Source: JBMNTU01 sp050945895
GTDB taxonomy: Bacteria > Bacillota > Clostridia > Christensenellales > Christensenellaceae
Length of the DNA: 21,317 nt
Direction of reading: 5' to 3'
Assembly: GCA_050945895.1 (NCBI GenBank)
Contig: JBMNTU010000029.1
Coordinates: forward strand, 1 to 21,317
Shown: in pieces, positions 6,273-13,527 of the stretch
How positions within the stretch are numbered: the stretch's first letter is position 1
Layout of the letters: each line of letters starts with the position of its first letter
Made by a program: the position numbers and the translations under genes
Notes under the pieces: generated by a model
What the model was told of the DNA's origin: nothing
Databases searched by the model: none
Seen by the model: the letters and a program-made list of their open reading frames with translations, nothing else

Positions 6273-8366
6273 TTAAGAAACGCTGAACAAAATATCTCCA
6301 TAGGTTGGCCACGGCCAGATTTTTTTAGAAACCTTTACCTCCATGGAATCGGAAATGCTCCGCAGCTCCTGCATAGCGGTAAATACGTTGCTCCTGTAAT
6401 ATTTCGCGCATTCCTCCGGGTCAATACACGCCTTGGCGCTGCCCAATGCATTGTCTAACGTATCAATGGCCTTCATAAAACTTGTTAAAAGCGAAGAGAG
6501 CTCCTTTACAAGCGAATCTTCAGCGGTTGTGTCTACGTCGCCGAGTTGTTTTTTTACAAAGGAAGACTCCGCAAGCTGCTGCGTATATTCCGTAACAGCC
6601 GGTATAATGCTCTTCTTGCTCATTTGAAGCATGGTTATGGCTTCAATGTTCAGCATTTTGCAATACTCATCCAGCAGTATTTCGCAGCGCGAGTAAATTT
6701 CCGCTTTAGAAAACACCTTATGCTTTTCAAACAACTGGATATTGTTCTCTTTAACGAAGAAGGGCAGTGCATCCGCTGTGGAGGGCAGGTTTAAAAGGCC
6801 GCGCCGCTCCGCTTCCGCAACCCACTCGTCGGAATAGTTGTTGCCGTTGAAAATGATTCGTTTGTGCTCTTGCATCGTTTCTTTAATAAGCTTGCGAATG
6901 CATGTATCCTTATCACTTGCGTTTTCCAGTTCATTCGCAAACTGCTCCAGCATATCCGCAACAATCGTATTGATGATAATGACCGGGCCGGAAACAGAAA
7001 GGGAAGAGCCAGGCATGCGAAACTCAAACTTATTGCCCGTAAAAGCAAACGGAGAGGTTCGATTTCGGTCTGTAGTGTCTTTTTTGAAGTTTGGCAGTGC
7101 GTTTACGCCGGTGTCCATCCGCCGCTTTGTGTTCACGCAGGCATTGTACTCCGTGCCCATTTCAATGCACTCCAATATCTGGGCAAGGTCATCGCCCAGA
7201 TAGATCGATATTATGGCCGGGGGTGCTTCGCTTCCGCCCAGGCGGTGGTCATTGCCTGCGCTGGCAACAGAAAGCCGCAGCAGGTCCTGGTGCTTATCCA
7301 CAGCCGCAATAGCAGCCGAAAGGAAAAGAAGGAACTGCAAATTATCCTGCGGGGCAGAAGTGGGCTCCAAAAGGTTTTCCCCAGAGTCCGTACTCATAGA
7401 CCAGTTGCAGTGCTTGCCGCTGCCGTTTATGCCCGCGAAGGGCTTTTCGTGCAGCAGGCATTCCATCCCATGTCTGTTTGCAACCTTGCGCATCAGCTCC
7501 ATAGTAAGCTGGTTGTGGTCCGAAGCAATATTGGCGGTTGTATATACAGGCGCAAGCTCGTGCTGTGCCGGGGCGACTTCGTTATGCTTGGTTTTTGCTA
7601 GCACGCCCAGCTTCCAGAGTTCCTTATCAAGGTCTTCCATAAAAGCGGCGACGCGCGGTTTTATAGAGCCGAAGTAATGGTCGTTTAGCTCTTGGCCTTT
7701 GGGTGGCGGCGCACCAAAAAGCGTACGGTGGCAATACATCAGGTCTCGCCGTTTTTCATATACAGATTTATCGATTAGGAAATACTCCTGTTCCGGCCCA
7801 ACCGTGCTGCGCACATGCTTTGTTTCTTTACCAAGTGCCCGCAGTATCCGTGTCGCCTGATTGTCCAGCGCTTCCATGGAGCGCAGCAGCGGGGTCTTCT
7901 TATCCAGCGCTTCGCCCCCGTAAGAGCAAAATGCCGTGGGAATACACAAAACATTGTCCTTAATAAACGCAAAGGAGGTTGGGTCCCACGCGGTATAGCC
8001 GCGCGCCTCAAACGTTGCACGCAGCCCGCCCGACGGAAAACTGGATGCATCCGGTTCACCCTTAATCAGCTCCTTGCCCGAAAAGACCATAATAATCCGG
8101 CCGTCTTCGGTGGGAGAAATAAAGCTGTCGTGCTTTTCGGCCGTTATTCCGGTCATTGGCTGAAACCAATGGGTGTAATGGGTAACGCCATGTTCAATCG
8201 CCCAGTCCTTCATAGCGGATGCAACAACGTTTGCGACGGAAATATCAAGGTCCAGCCCGTCCTCCATTGTTTTTTTCAGCGCCTTGTATGTATCTTTCGG
8301 TAAGCGGGAACGCATGGTTTCGTCGTTGAATACCATACTCCCAAATTCCTTGGATAGCTCATACAT
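6273..8366 (-). CDS. glnN: Glutamine synthetase type III
   Basis: ATP-dependent ligation of ammonia to glutamate to make glutamine, in the cytoplasm. The 697-aa length fits GSIII (about 700 aa) and not GSI (about 440-470). The N-terminal block with THYTHWFQPMTGITAEKHDSF, the GKELIKGEPDASSFPSGGLR segment and ATFEARGYTAWDP are GSIII hallmarks. The catalytic core follows: VGPEQEYFLID, APAQHELAPVY, NGSGKHCNWSMST and NKFEFRMPGSS. The start at 8366 has a strong AAGGAGG at the correct distance. The gene is monocistronic, with its own promoter and a terminator-like hairpin in a leader of about 114 nt, so expression may be controlled by attenuation. It diverges from purA and ends at a shared bidirectional terminator. 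Confidence 0.96.
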   Translation of the reverse strand: MYELSKEFGSMVFNDETMRSRLPKDTYKALKKTMEDGLDLDISVANVVASAMKDWAIEHGVTHYTHWFQPMTGITAEKHDSFISPTEDGRIIMVFSGKELIKGEPDASSFPSGGLRATFEARGYTAWDPTSFAFIKDNVLCIPTAFCSYGGEALDKKTPLLRSMEALDNQATRILRALGKETKHVRSTVGPEQEYFLIDKSVYEKRRDLMYCHRTLFGAPPPKGQELNDHYFGSIKPRVAAFMEDLDKELWKLGVLAKTKHNEVAPAQHELAPVYTTANIASDHNQLTMELMRKVANRHGMECLLHEKPFAGINGSGKHCNWSMSTDSGENLLEPTSAPQDNLQFLLFLSAAIAAVDKHQDLLRLSVASAGNDHRLGGSEAPPAIISIYLGDDLAQILECIEMGTEYNACVNTKRRMDTGVNALPNFKKDTTDRNRTSPFAFTGNKFEFRMPGSSLSVSGPVIIINTIVADMLEQFANELENASDKDTCIRKLIKETMQEHKRIIFNGNNYSDEWVAEAERRGLLNLPSTADALPFFVKENNIQLFEKHKVFSKAEIYSRCEILLDEYCKMLNIEAITMLQMSKKSIIPAVTEYTQQLAESSFVKKQLGDVDTTAEDSLVKELSSLLTSFMKAIDTLDNALGSAKACIDPEECAKYYRSNVFTAMQELRSISDSMEVKVSKKIWPWPTYGDILFSVS

Positions 8367-8394
8367 ATTTATGTCCCTCCTTATTCATATAAAC

Positions 8395-8417
8395 GCGCTT
8401 ATAGAAAATGTAAGCGC
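8395..8417 (-). promoter_or_regulatory. Second leader hairpin of glnN, upstream of the RBS
   Basis: Perfect 7-bp stem, GCGCTTA (8395-8401) with TAAGCGC (8411-8417), and a 9-nt loop, about 12 nt before the glnN ribosome binding site (AAGGAGGG, complement of 8375-8382). There is no U-tract, so it is not a terminator by itself. It could modulate ribosome access or pair differently when the first hairpin does not form. Confidence 0.45.
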
Positions 8418-8432
8418 AACACATGTCCTTTG

Positions 8433-8470
8433 AAAAAAGGCACTGCGAAACGTATGATCACAGCGCCTTT
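8433..8470 (-). terminator. Terminator-like hairpin in the glnN leader (candidate attenuator)
   Basis: On the - strand, AAAGGCGCTGTG (complement of 8459-8470) pairs with CGCAGTGCCTTT (complement of 8436-8447): 12 bp including two G-U pairs and an 11-nt loop. It leads directly into TTTTTT (complement of 8433-8438). It starts only about 10 nt after the predicted transcription start near 8480 and ends about 65 nt before the glnN start codon. No gene upstream on this strand needs a terminator here, so a leader attenuator or a very short RNA are the likely readings. Confidence 0.65.
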
Positions 8471-8486
8471 GCCTTAACACAATGCG

Positions 8487-8515
8487 AGTATAAAACAAAA
8501 TGCAAGACTTGTCAA
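8487..8515 (-). promoter_or_regulatory. Strong sigma-A-type promoter of glnN
   Basis: On the - strand, TTGACA (complement of 8510-8515) is separated by exactly 17 bp from TATACT (complement of 8487-8492): a consensus -35 and a 5/6 -10. The predicted start is near 8480, giving a leader of about 114 nt. Confidence 0.75.
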
Positions 8516-8557
8516 TACCTTTCTGCAAGAAAATGAAACTCATATTAAATAAATTGC

Positions 8558-8610
8558 AAATATTACGAATTAAAGAGTTGATAAATGAGAAAATATGAAA
8601 TATTACGAAT
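8558..8610 (+). repeat. Direct repeat of AAATATTACGAAT in the glnN-purA region
   Basis: The 13-mer AAATATTACGAAT occurs at 8558-8570 and again at 8598-8610, offset by 40 bp (close to four helical turns). A 9-mer ATTGCAAAT also occurs twice, at 8553-8561 and 8616-8624. The motifs lie between the two divergent promoters and could be sites for a regulator. The region is very AT-rich, which makes chance repeats more likely. Confidence 0.5.
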
Positions 8611-8628
8611 ATAATATTGCAAATGCGC

Positions 8629-8656
8629 TTGACAATATTTATCAATTGACGATAAT
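8629..8656 (+). promoter_or_regulatory. Candidate purA promoter
   Basis: TTGACA at 8629-8634, a 16-bp spacer, and GATAAT at 8651-8656 (5/6 match). The predicted start is near 8663 and the leader is about 127 nt. TTTATCAA at 8638-8645 lies in the spacer and is the exact reverse complement of TTGATAAA at 8578-8585; a related TTGATAAT lies at 8701-8708. Confidence 0.6.
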
Positions 8657-8789
8657 ATAAATATAAGCGTCAGGCAGTTTGGGATATACAATAACTAATA
8701 TTGATAATTGACCGTTCATCTTGGGTATGAAAGACATAACGGGAAGTATCTATGGAAATTATGGCAGAGAAAGCAGGGAAAAACAGATT

Positions 8790-10061
8790 ATGTTAACAGG
8801 AGTAGTAGGGATAAACTGGGGGGACGAAGGCAAAGGGCGCATGGTAGACCTTCTTTCGGACGACTACGATATTGTCTGTCGTTATCAGGGAGGAAACAAC
8901 GCCGGGCATACCGTCATCAATCATTTGGGGAAATTCATTTTGAACCTGATGCCTTCGGGCATTTTGCGTCCGGATGTTGTAAATATTATGGGAAACGGCA
9001 TGGTAATAGACCTGCAGCACCTTTCGGATGAAATGAAAAAGCTTACCGGCGCCGGCGTAAAGATCACGCCGGACAACCTGAAAATAAGCGACCGTGCCGT
9101 TATATGCATGCCGTACCACGTCCGGCAGGATATTTTAGAGGAAGAACGCCTCAAAGATGCAAAATATGGCTCTACCAGGCGGGGCATCGCGCCCGTATAT
9201 GGCGATAAATACCTGAAAAAGGGAATCCGGATGGGCGATCTGTTTTTTGAAGAAAGCCTGAAGCAGGCCGTTCATAATATCGTAGAATGGAAAAACCTGT
9301 TGATTGAAAACGGATACCACGCCGAAAAAGTAGCACCGCAGGATGTGCTCAACTGGCTGAAGAAGTATGGGGATGCGCTAAAGCCATTTATCTGTGATAC
9401 AGGGCTTTACCTGGAAGGGGCGATTTGTGAGGGTAAGTCAGTCATGTTCGAGGCGCAGCTTGGTGCGCTTCGCGATATCGATTTTGGTATTTATCCATAC
9501 ACCTCATCCTCTTCTACGATTGCGGCGTATGCGCCAATCGGGGCGGGTATTCCCGGAAAAAAACTGGATATGACAATCGGCATTATGAAAGCATATTCTA
9601 CCTGCGTTGGCGAAGGACCTTTTACAGCAGAAATGCACGGAAAGCAGGCAGACATGCTGCGCGAGCACGGCGGCGAATACGGCGCCGCAACCGGCAGGCC
9701 AAGGCGGGTCGGCGGGTTTGACGTTGTGGCTTCAAAGTACGGCGTGCGCGTGCAGGGTGCGGATAAGATTGCGCTCACTAAAATGGACGTGCTTTCGTAT
9801 ATGGATACGATTCCCGTGTGCACCGCCTACGAAATAGCGGGCAAAAAAACACAGGAATTTCCCGTGGGCCATATGCTCGAAGAGGCCGCGCCGGTGTTTG
9901 AGTACCTGCCCGGGTGGAAGTGCGATATTTCAAATATTCGCGACAAAAACGATTTACCCAAAGAAGCGGCGGCGTATATTGCCTACCTCGAAAAAGCGGT
10001 CGGCTGCAAAATTGCAATTGTTTCCGTCGGTGCGGAACGGGGAGCGTATATCAATATGTAG
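8790..10061 (+). CDS. purA: Adenylosuccinate synthetase (divergent form)
   Basis: GTP-dependent condensation of IMP and aspartate to adenylosuccinate, the first AMP-branch step; cytoplasmic. The 423-aa length fits the family (about 430). The N-terminal GDEGKG loop with D12 and the NAGH motif with H40 correspond to the two catalytic residues. STRRGIAPVYGDK, VGEGPFTAEM, GAATGRPRRVGG and ALTKMDVL follow in the family order. Several normally invariant motifs differ: GINWGDEGKG where Q precedes W in most homologues, and FEAQLGALRDID where most have FEGAQGTLLDID. The start at 8790 gives the family-typical N-terminus; an AGGGA lies about 10 nt upstream. In-frame TTG (8721) and ATG (8727) codons lack ribosome binding sites. 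It is followed by its own terminator. Confidence 0.92.
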   Translation: MLTGVVGINWGDEGKGRMVDLLSDDYDIVCRYQGGNNAGHTVINHLGKFILNLMPSGILRPDVVNIMGNGMVIDLQHLSDEMKKLTGAGVKITPDNLKISDRAVICMPYHVRQDILEEERLKDAKYGSTRRGIAPVYGDKYLKKGIRMGDLFFEESLKQAVHNIVEWKNLLIENGYHAEKVAPQDVLNWLKKYGDALKPFICDTGLYLEGAICEGKSVMFEAQLGALRDIDFGIYPYTSSSSTIAAYAPIGAGIPGKKLDMTIGIMKAYSTCVGEGPFTAEMHGKQADMLREHGGEYGAATGRPRRVGGFDVVASKYGVRVQGADKIALTKMDVLSYMDTIPVCTAYEIAGKKTQEFPVGHMLEEAAPVFEYLPGWKCDISNIRDKNDLPKEAAAYIAYLEKAVGCKIAIVSVGAERGAYINM

Positions 10062-10088
10062 AGCGCTGCCGGCATAGCAAGAAAGTCT

Positions 10089-10125
10089 AAAAGCGCAGTA
10101 CGGCGATGGACGCTGCGCTTTTTTT
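10089..10125 (+). terminator. Terminator of purA
   Basis: 10-bp inverted repeat AAAAGCGCAG (10089-10098) and CTGCGCTTTT (10113-10122), with seven T's at 10119-10125. It is placed 27 bp after the purA stop and before the ABC-F promoter. Confidence 0.88.
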
Positions 10126-10138
10126 ATTGTGTTTTTTA

Positions 10139-10147
10139 TGATATAAT
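10139..10147 (+). promoter_or_regulatory. Extended -10 promoter of the ABC-F gene
   Basis: TGaTATAAT at 10139-10147 is a perfect extended -10 element. The -35 position falls in the T-tract of the purA terminator and has no consensus hexamer, which extended -10 promoters tolerate. The predicted leader is about 22 nt, too short for the attenuators seen ahead of some ABC-F resistance genes. Confidence 0.55.
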
Positions 10148-10175
10148 GCTGCCTGTCCTTATCGGGAGGGGCAAA

Positions 10176-12053
10176 ATGTATATAACGCTTTCTAATATCA
10201 CAAAAAGCTTTGGGGAAGACGTCCTTTTCGAGGGCGTCAGCCTCACAATAAATGCGGGAGACAGGATTGGCCTAATCGGCGTCAATGGCGCAGGCAAGAC
10301 CACTCTCTTAAATTTGCTTACAGGAGCGCTGTTGCCGGATAGCGGGTCGATACAAAAAAAAGAAAGCCTAAGCGTTGGCTATCTCCTTCAAAACAGCGGT
10401 ATAGACAGCCGGAACACGATCATGCAAGAGATGCGGCTGGTATACGCAGAAGCGCTTGCAGCGCAGGAAAAAATGGACGAGCTGTCCGAAATGCTCGCTG
10501 GCGAGCCCGAGAATGAACGCCTGAAAAAAGAATATGCGGCAGCGGCCTCGGTGTTCGAGGCAAAAAACGGATACAACATGGATGTCGATATCCGAAAGAT
10601 ATTAAACGGAATGGGCTTTTCGGAAAAGGATGAAACGATGTGCGCGGCAGATATGAGCGGCGGAGAAAAAACCCGCCTTGCCATTGCCAAGCTGTTGTTG
10701 ATGAAGCCGGAACTGCTTATTTTGGACGAGCCGACAAACCATCTGGATTTTACAACGCTGGTTTGGCTGGAAAACTATCTGGAAGGCTATAAGGGCGCAA
10801 TTCTGACCGTATCGCACGACCGGTATTTCCTGGACAAAATCGTCACAAAAATATGGGAGCTGGACGACTGCGAGGTAACCGAATACCGCGGAAACTATTC
10901 CGCATTCAAGGTGCAAAAGGCGGAACGTACGGAGCGTCGGCTAAAAGAATACAAAAAACAGTCGCATAAAATAGAAAGCATGCGCGAGTACATAGATAAG
11001 AATATTGCGCGCGCTTCAACCTCTACCCGCGCCAAAAGCCGCGTCAAGCAACTGGCGCATATAGAACCGCTCAAAAAGCCGAAAACACATGTAAAAACGC
11101 CGCGGTTTATATTTGATGTCGCCCGAAAATCGGTAAACGATGTGTTGCACGTCCGCGATATGCAGCTTTGTGTGGGCGAAAATAGAGAGCAAATTGCACA
11201 AGGAATATCGTTTGATATTTATCGCGGGGAAAAAAGCGCGCTTATAGGCAAAAACGGCACTGGCAAGTCTACGCTCCTAAAGTCTTTGCTGGGCAGCCTG
11301 GTGCAGAAGGGCGATATCGAGTGGGGGAATAATGTCGATATCGGCTATTACGACCAGGAAAACAAGGATATGAACGGCAGTATATCCGTGCTGGACGAAT
11401 TGTTGCGCCGCTATCCGGGAATGCTGGAGTACGATGCGCGCAGCATGCTGGGCCGTGTACTGATTACCGGCGATGAGGTTTATAAGAAGGTGGAAATGCT
11501 GTCCGGAGGAGAGCGGGCAAAGCTGGGGTTTGCCATACTGATGACGGGTAAATACAATACGCTGCTGCTGGACGAGCCGACAAACCATCTGGATCTTGCA
11601 GCGAGGGAAAGCCTGGAAGAAGCGTTGAAAAAATTCGAGGGAACATTGCTGTTCGTATCGCACGACCGGTATTTTATCAACGCGCTTTCATCCCGCGTGT
11701 TCGAGTTGGCCGACGGAATGTTTTTTCAATATGATGGAAATTTTGATGAATATACCCGCATAAAAGAACAGGCAACGCAGCAGATGGACACGGAAAATAG
11801 ATCGGTGTCCGATTCGAAAACTAAAAAACCGGATGACCGCAAGCAGGAGAGGCGATTGCAGGCGCAAAAGCGCCAGCGCATTTCGGAGCTGGAAAGTAAA
11901 ATTGCCGAACTGGAGCGCGAGGAAGCGGAGATCAATAAATATATCTCGCAGAATACGGCGGATTTTGAAGAGCTGCATAAAAAATACGAGCGCCTGACCG
12001 AAGTCAAGGCGCTGCACGACAAACTTGCGGACGAATGGCTTTCGCTGTTATAA
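10176..12053 (+). CDS. ABC-F family ATPase (ribosome-associated, Uup/YdiF-like)
   Basis: Soluble protein of 625 aa with two fused ATP-binding cassettes and no membrane domain, the ABC-F layout; family members act on ribosomes. Cassette 1 has Walker A GVNGAGKTT (35-43), signature MSGGEKTRLAIA (160-171) and Walker B LLILDEPTNHLD (180-191). Cassette 2 has GKNGTGKST (358-366), LSGGERAKLGFA (442-453) and LLLDEPTNHLD (463-473). The interdomain linker (about 240-310) is basic and helical. The C-terminus (about 550-622) is a charged coiled coil, as in Uup and some YdiF types. The start at 10176 has GGGAGGGG upstream. The short linker favours a housekeeping role over antibiotic resistance; this is inference. 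Its stop lies 1 bp from the stop of the convergent methyltransferase. Confidence 0.92.
   Translation: MYITLSNITKSFGEDVLFEGVSLTINAGDRIGLIGVNGAGKTTLLNLLTGALLPDSGSIQKKESLSVGYLLQNSGIDSRNTIMQEMRLVYAEALAAQEKMDELSEMLAGEPENERLKKEYAAAASVFEAKNGYNMDVDIRKILNGMGFSEKDETMCAADMSGGEKTRLAIAKLLLMKPELLILDEPTNHLDFTTLVWLENYLEGYKGAILTVSHDRYFLDKIVTKIWELDDCEVTEYRGNYSAFKVQKAERTERRLKEYKKQSHKIESMREYIDKNIARASTSTRAKSRVKQLAHIEPLKKPKTHVKTPRFIFDVARKSVNDVLHVRDMQLCVGENREQIAQGISFDIYRGEKSALIGKNGTGKSTLLKSLLGSLVQKGDIEWGNNVDIGYYDQENKDMNGSISVLDELLRRYPGMLEYDARSMLGRVLITGDEVYKKVEMLSGGERAKLGFAILMTGKYNTLLLDEPTNHLDLAARESLEEALKKFEGTLLFVSHDRYFINALSSRVFELADGMFFQYDGNFDEYTRIKEQATQQMDTENRSVSDSKTKKPDDRKQERRLQAQKRQRISELESKIAELEREEAEINKYISQNTADFEELHKKYERLTEVKALHDKLADEWLSLL
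11979..12013 (-). terminator. Terminator-like hairpin for murG-methyltransferase, inside the ABC-F gene
   Basis: On the - strand, AGCGCCT pairs with AGGCGCT (12007-12013 and 11989-11995). One U is bulged, then GAC/GTC closes a UUCG tetraloop (complement of 11999-12002), an unusually stable cap. After the 3' arm come four bases (CGTA) and then TTTTTT (complement of 11979-11984). The gap before the U-tract makes it less canonical. It lies in codons for the C-terminal coiled coil of the ABC-F protein. Confidence 0.55.
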
Positions 12054-12054
12054 A

Positions 12055-13527
12055 TTATTGCTTGCGCAAAACATATACTGCAGGGTACAGGCCGCCGGCC
12101 TCAAACGTTGCACGTTTCAGAATTTCGAAAGCGCCGGAGTCCTTGATAAGCCGGGACGCCAGTTGCTTTTCGTGCGTATACAGAACAGCCAGTCCGCAGC
12201 TGTGCAACAAATCGGGCAATATGCTAAAATATGCCCTGTACAATTTTTCGTTTTTTGCGTGGCTGCCCACGCGCAGGCCAAACGGCATGTTGGTCAATAT
12301 TTCGTCATATTTTTTATTGGTAAACTTAAGCGCGTCCATATAATGAAACTGTGGGTGGGCATAGGACGCAGTATTGTTTTCGTTTGCAGCTTCAATGGCC
12401 TTTAGGCTGATGTCTACGCCAGTTAGGCTGTGGTGCGGGTAGTAGCCGCGCTCGTAAAGCATGGTGCCGCTGCCGCAAAAATTATCCAGCACACGCGCAT
12501 CGGGGTCAAAATATTCGCTGGCATATGCGCAAACACAGGCGGCGACGCCGGGCGCAATGCTTGCAGGAACGGCCTTTTTGCGGTAGGTAAACCGCTCATC
12601 GGTAAGCGTGTTCAAAAACACATCGGCCATTCCGTTTTCATCGATTTCTACCATAATTTCAATAGAATAGGAGGAAGGGGAGTTTTGAAGCTCCTTTAAT
12701 CCATTCACGCATTTCTTGATGATATCCAAGCGTATCTGGTGCGAAACGCTTCTTACCTCCAGCCTGTATCCGCGAGCGCCGGTGCGTTGGATGATTGCAT
12801 TTTCGCGTTTATGCAAAAACGCAGGCAGCTCCTCTACCTTGCATTTTCCAAGATAAATATAGGCGTGACGGAATGCACGCATTTTATATAGCCCATAAAA
12901 ATCCGAAACCTGGTTTACAGCAATATATTTTCCGAATTTCTGTGGTTTGTACCCCATGTTGAAGCATTGGTTGTAAGTGACATTTAAGTTGGGGGTCGAA
13001 AGCGCAATGATATCTGTAGGCAAAACCCGTACAGTTACTTTTTCGCGCGTAACAAAATTAGACAATGCTTTGTTGAGCGCTGCTTTTTCTTCAAACAAAT
13101 GCTTGTCCAGGTCGCTGCGCAAATCATAGGATTCTAAAAACTCCTTTGCCCGGAGAGTCTTTGCATTTCCAATTGCCAGTAAATAAGAGGGCAGGGTAAA
13201 AAAGGTTTTCTCGCGGCAAAGCGCAGCCACAAGGTCGTCCAGGCATTGGGCGGCGCAGTTTTTTCCAATGATTTGCGCCGTATGCATACGCACCTTTGGG
13301 TCGTCCGATTCAAGCAGCTTAAGCAGCTCGGGCGCACGTTTTTTAACAAACCCTTCTATCCGGTCGTCTGCATCCGCAAGGATGCGCGTGGCAACGCGCG
13401 CATGCGGGCCGGATACCAACTCATATATTTCATCAATTTTCTGATTGTTGATAATCTCATGCAGTGTCTCGCGTTTTATAGGAGTTTCCAGTACATGATA
13501 GTTTTTTACAAATTCATCCGTTGTCAT
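12055..13527 (-). CDS. HEAT-repeat protein fused to TRM11/TrmN-like RNA methyltransferase
   Basis: Predicted SAM-dependent RNA methyltransferase (UPF0020/TRM11 type) of 490 aa. The C-terminal third has motif I VLDNFCGSGTMLYERG (about 346-361 from this start), an acidic GVDIS after the next strand, and the catalytic-loop form LTNMPFGLRVG (about 411-421). NMPFG is the variant seen in Trm14/TrmN tRNA guanine-N2 methyltransferases. The first ~165 residues are helical and HEAT-like (PELLKLLESDDPKVRMHTAQIIGKNC), and the middle may be a degenerate THUMP or RNA-binding region. The RNA target is unknown. The start is ambiguous: ATG 13527 (GAGAG 9 nt upstream) or ATG 13542 (no ribosome binding site, 5 residues longer). 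Either overlaps the murG 3' end, so translational coupling is likely. Confidence 0.8.
   Translation of the reverse strand: MTTDEFVKNYHVLETPIKRETLHEIINNQKIDEIYELVSGPHARVATRILADADDRIEGFVKKRAPELLKLLESDDPKVRMHTAQIIGKNCAAQCLDDLVAALCREKTFFTLPSYLLAIGNAKTLRAKEFLESYDLRSDLDKHLFEEKAALNKALSNFVTREKVTVRVLPTDIIALSTPNLNVTYNQCFNMGYKPQKFGKYIAVNQVSDFYGLYKMRAFRHAYIYLGKCKVEELPAFLHKRENAIIQRTGARGYRLEVRSVSHQIRLDIIKKCVNGLKELQNSPSSYSIEIMVEIDENGMADVFLNTLTDERFTYRKKAVPASIAPGVAACVCAYASEYFDPDARVLDNFCGSGTMLYERGYYPHHSLTGVDISLKAIEAANENNTASYAHPQFHYMDALKFTNKKYDEILTNMPFGLRVGSHAKNEKLYRAYFSILPDLLHSCGLAVLYTHEKQLASRLIKDSGAFEILKRATFEAGGLYPAVYVLRKQ

Noticed and set aside
6864..7601. 245-codon + strand open frame opposite glnN
   Set aside because: It is a codon-bias shadow of glnN: no ribosome binding site, no recognisable domain, Cys/Arg-rich low-plausibility protein.
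8433..8460. Catabolite-repression (cre) box in the glnN leader (TGCGAAACGTATGATCA)
   Set aside because: The spacing and central CG do not fit the cre consensus, and the bases are explained by the hairpin arm and loop.
8663..8789. Riboswitch in the purA leader
   Set aside because: I looked by eye for purine, PRPP/guanidine (ykkC), ZTP and preQ1 cores and found none; no terminator or long stem is present in this leader.
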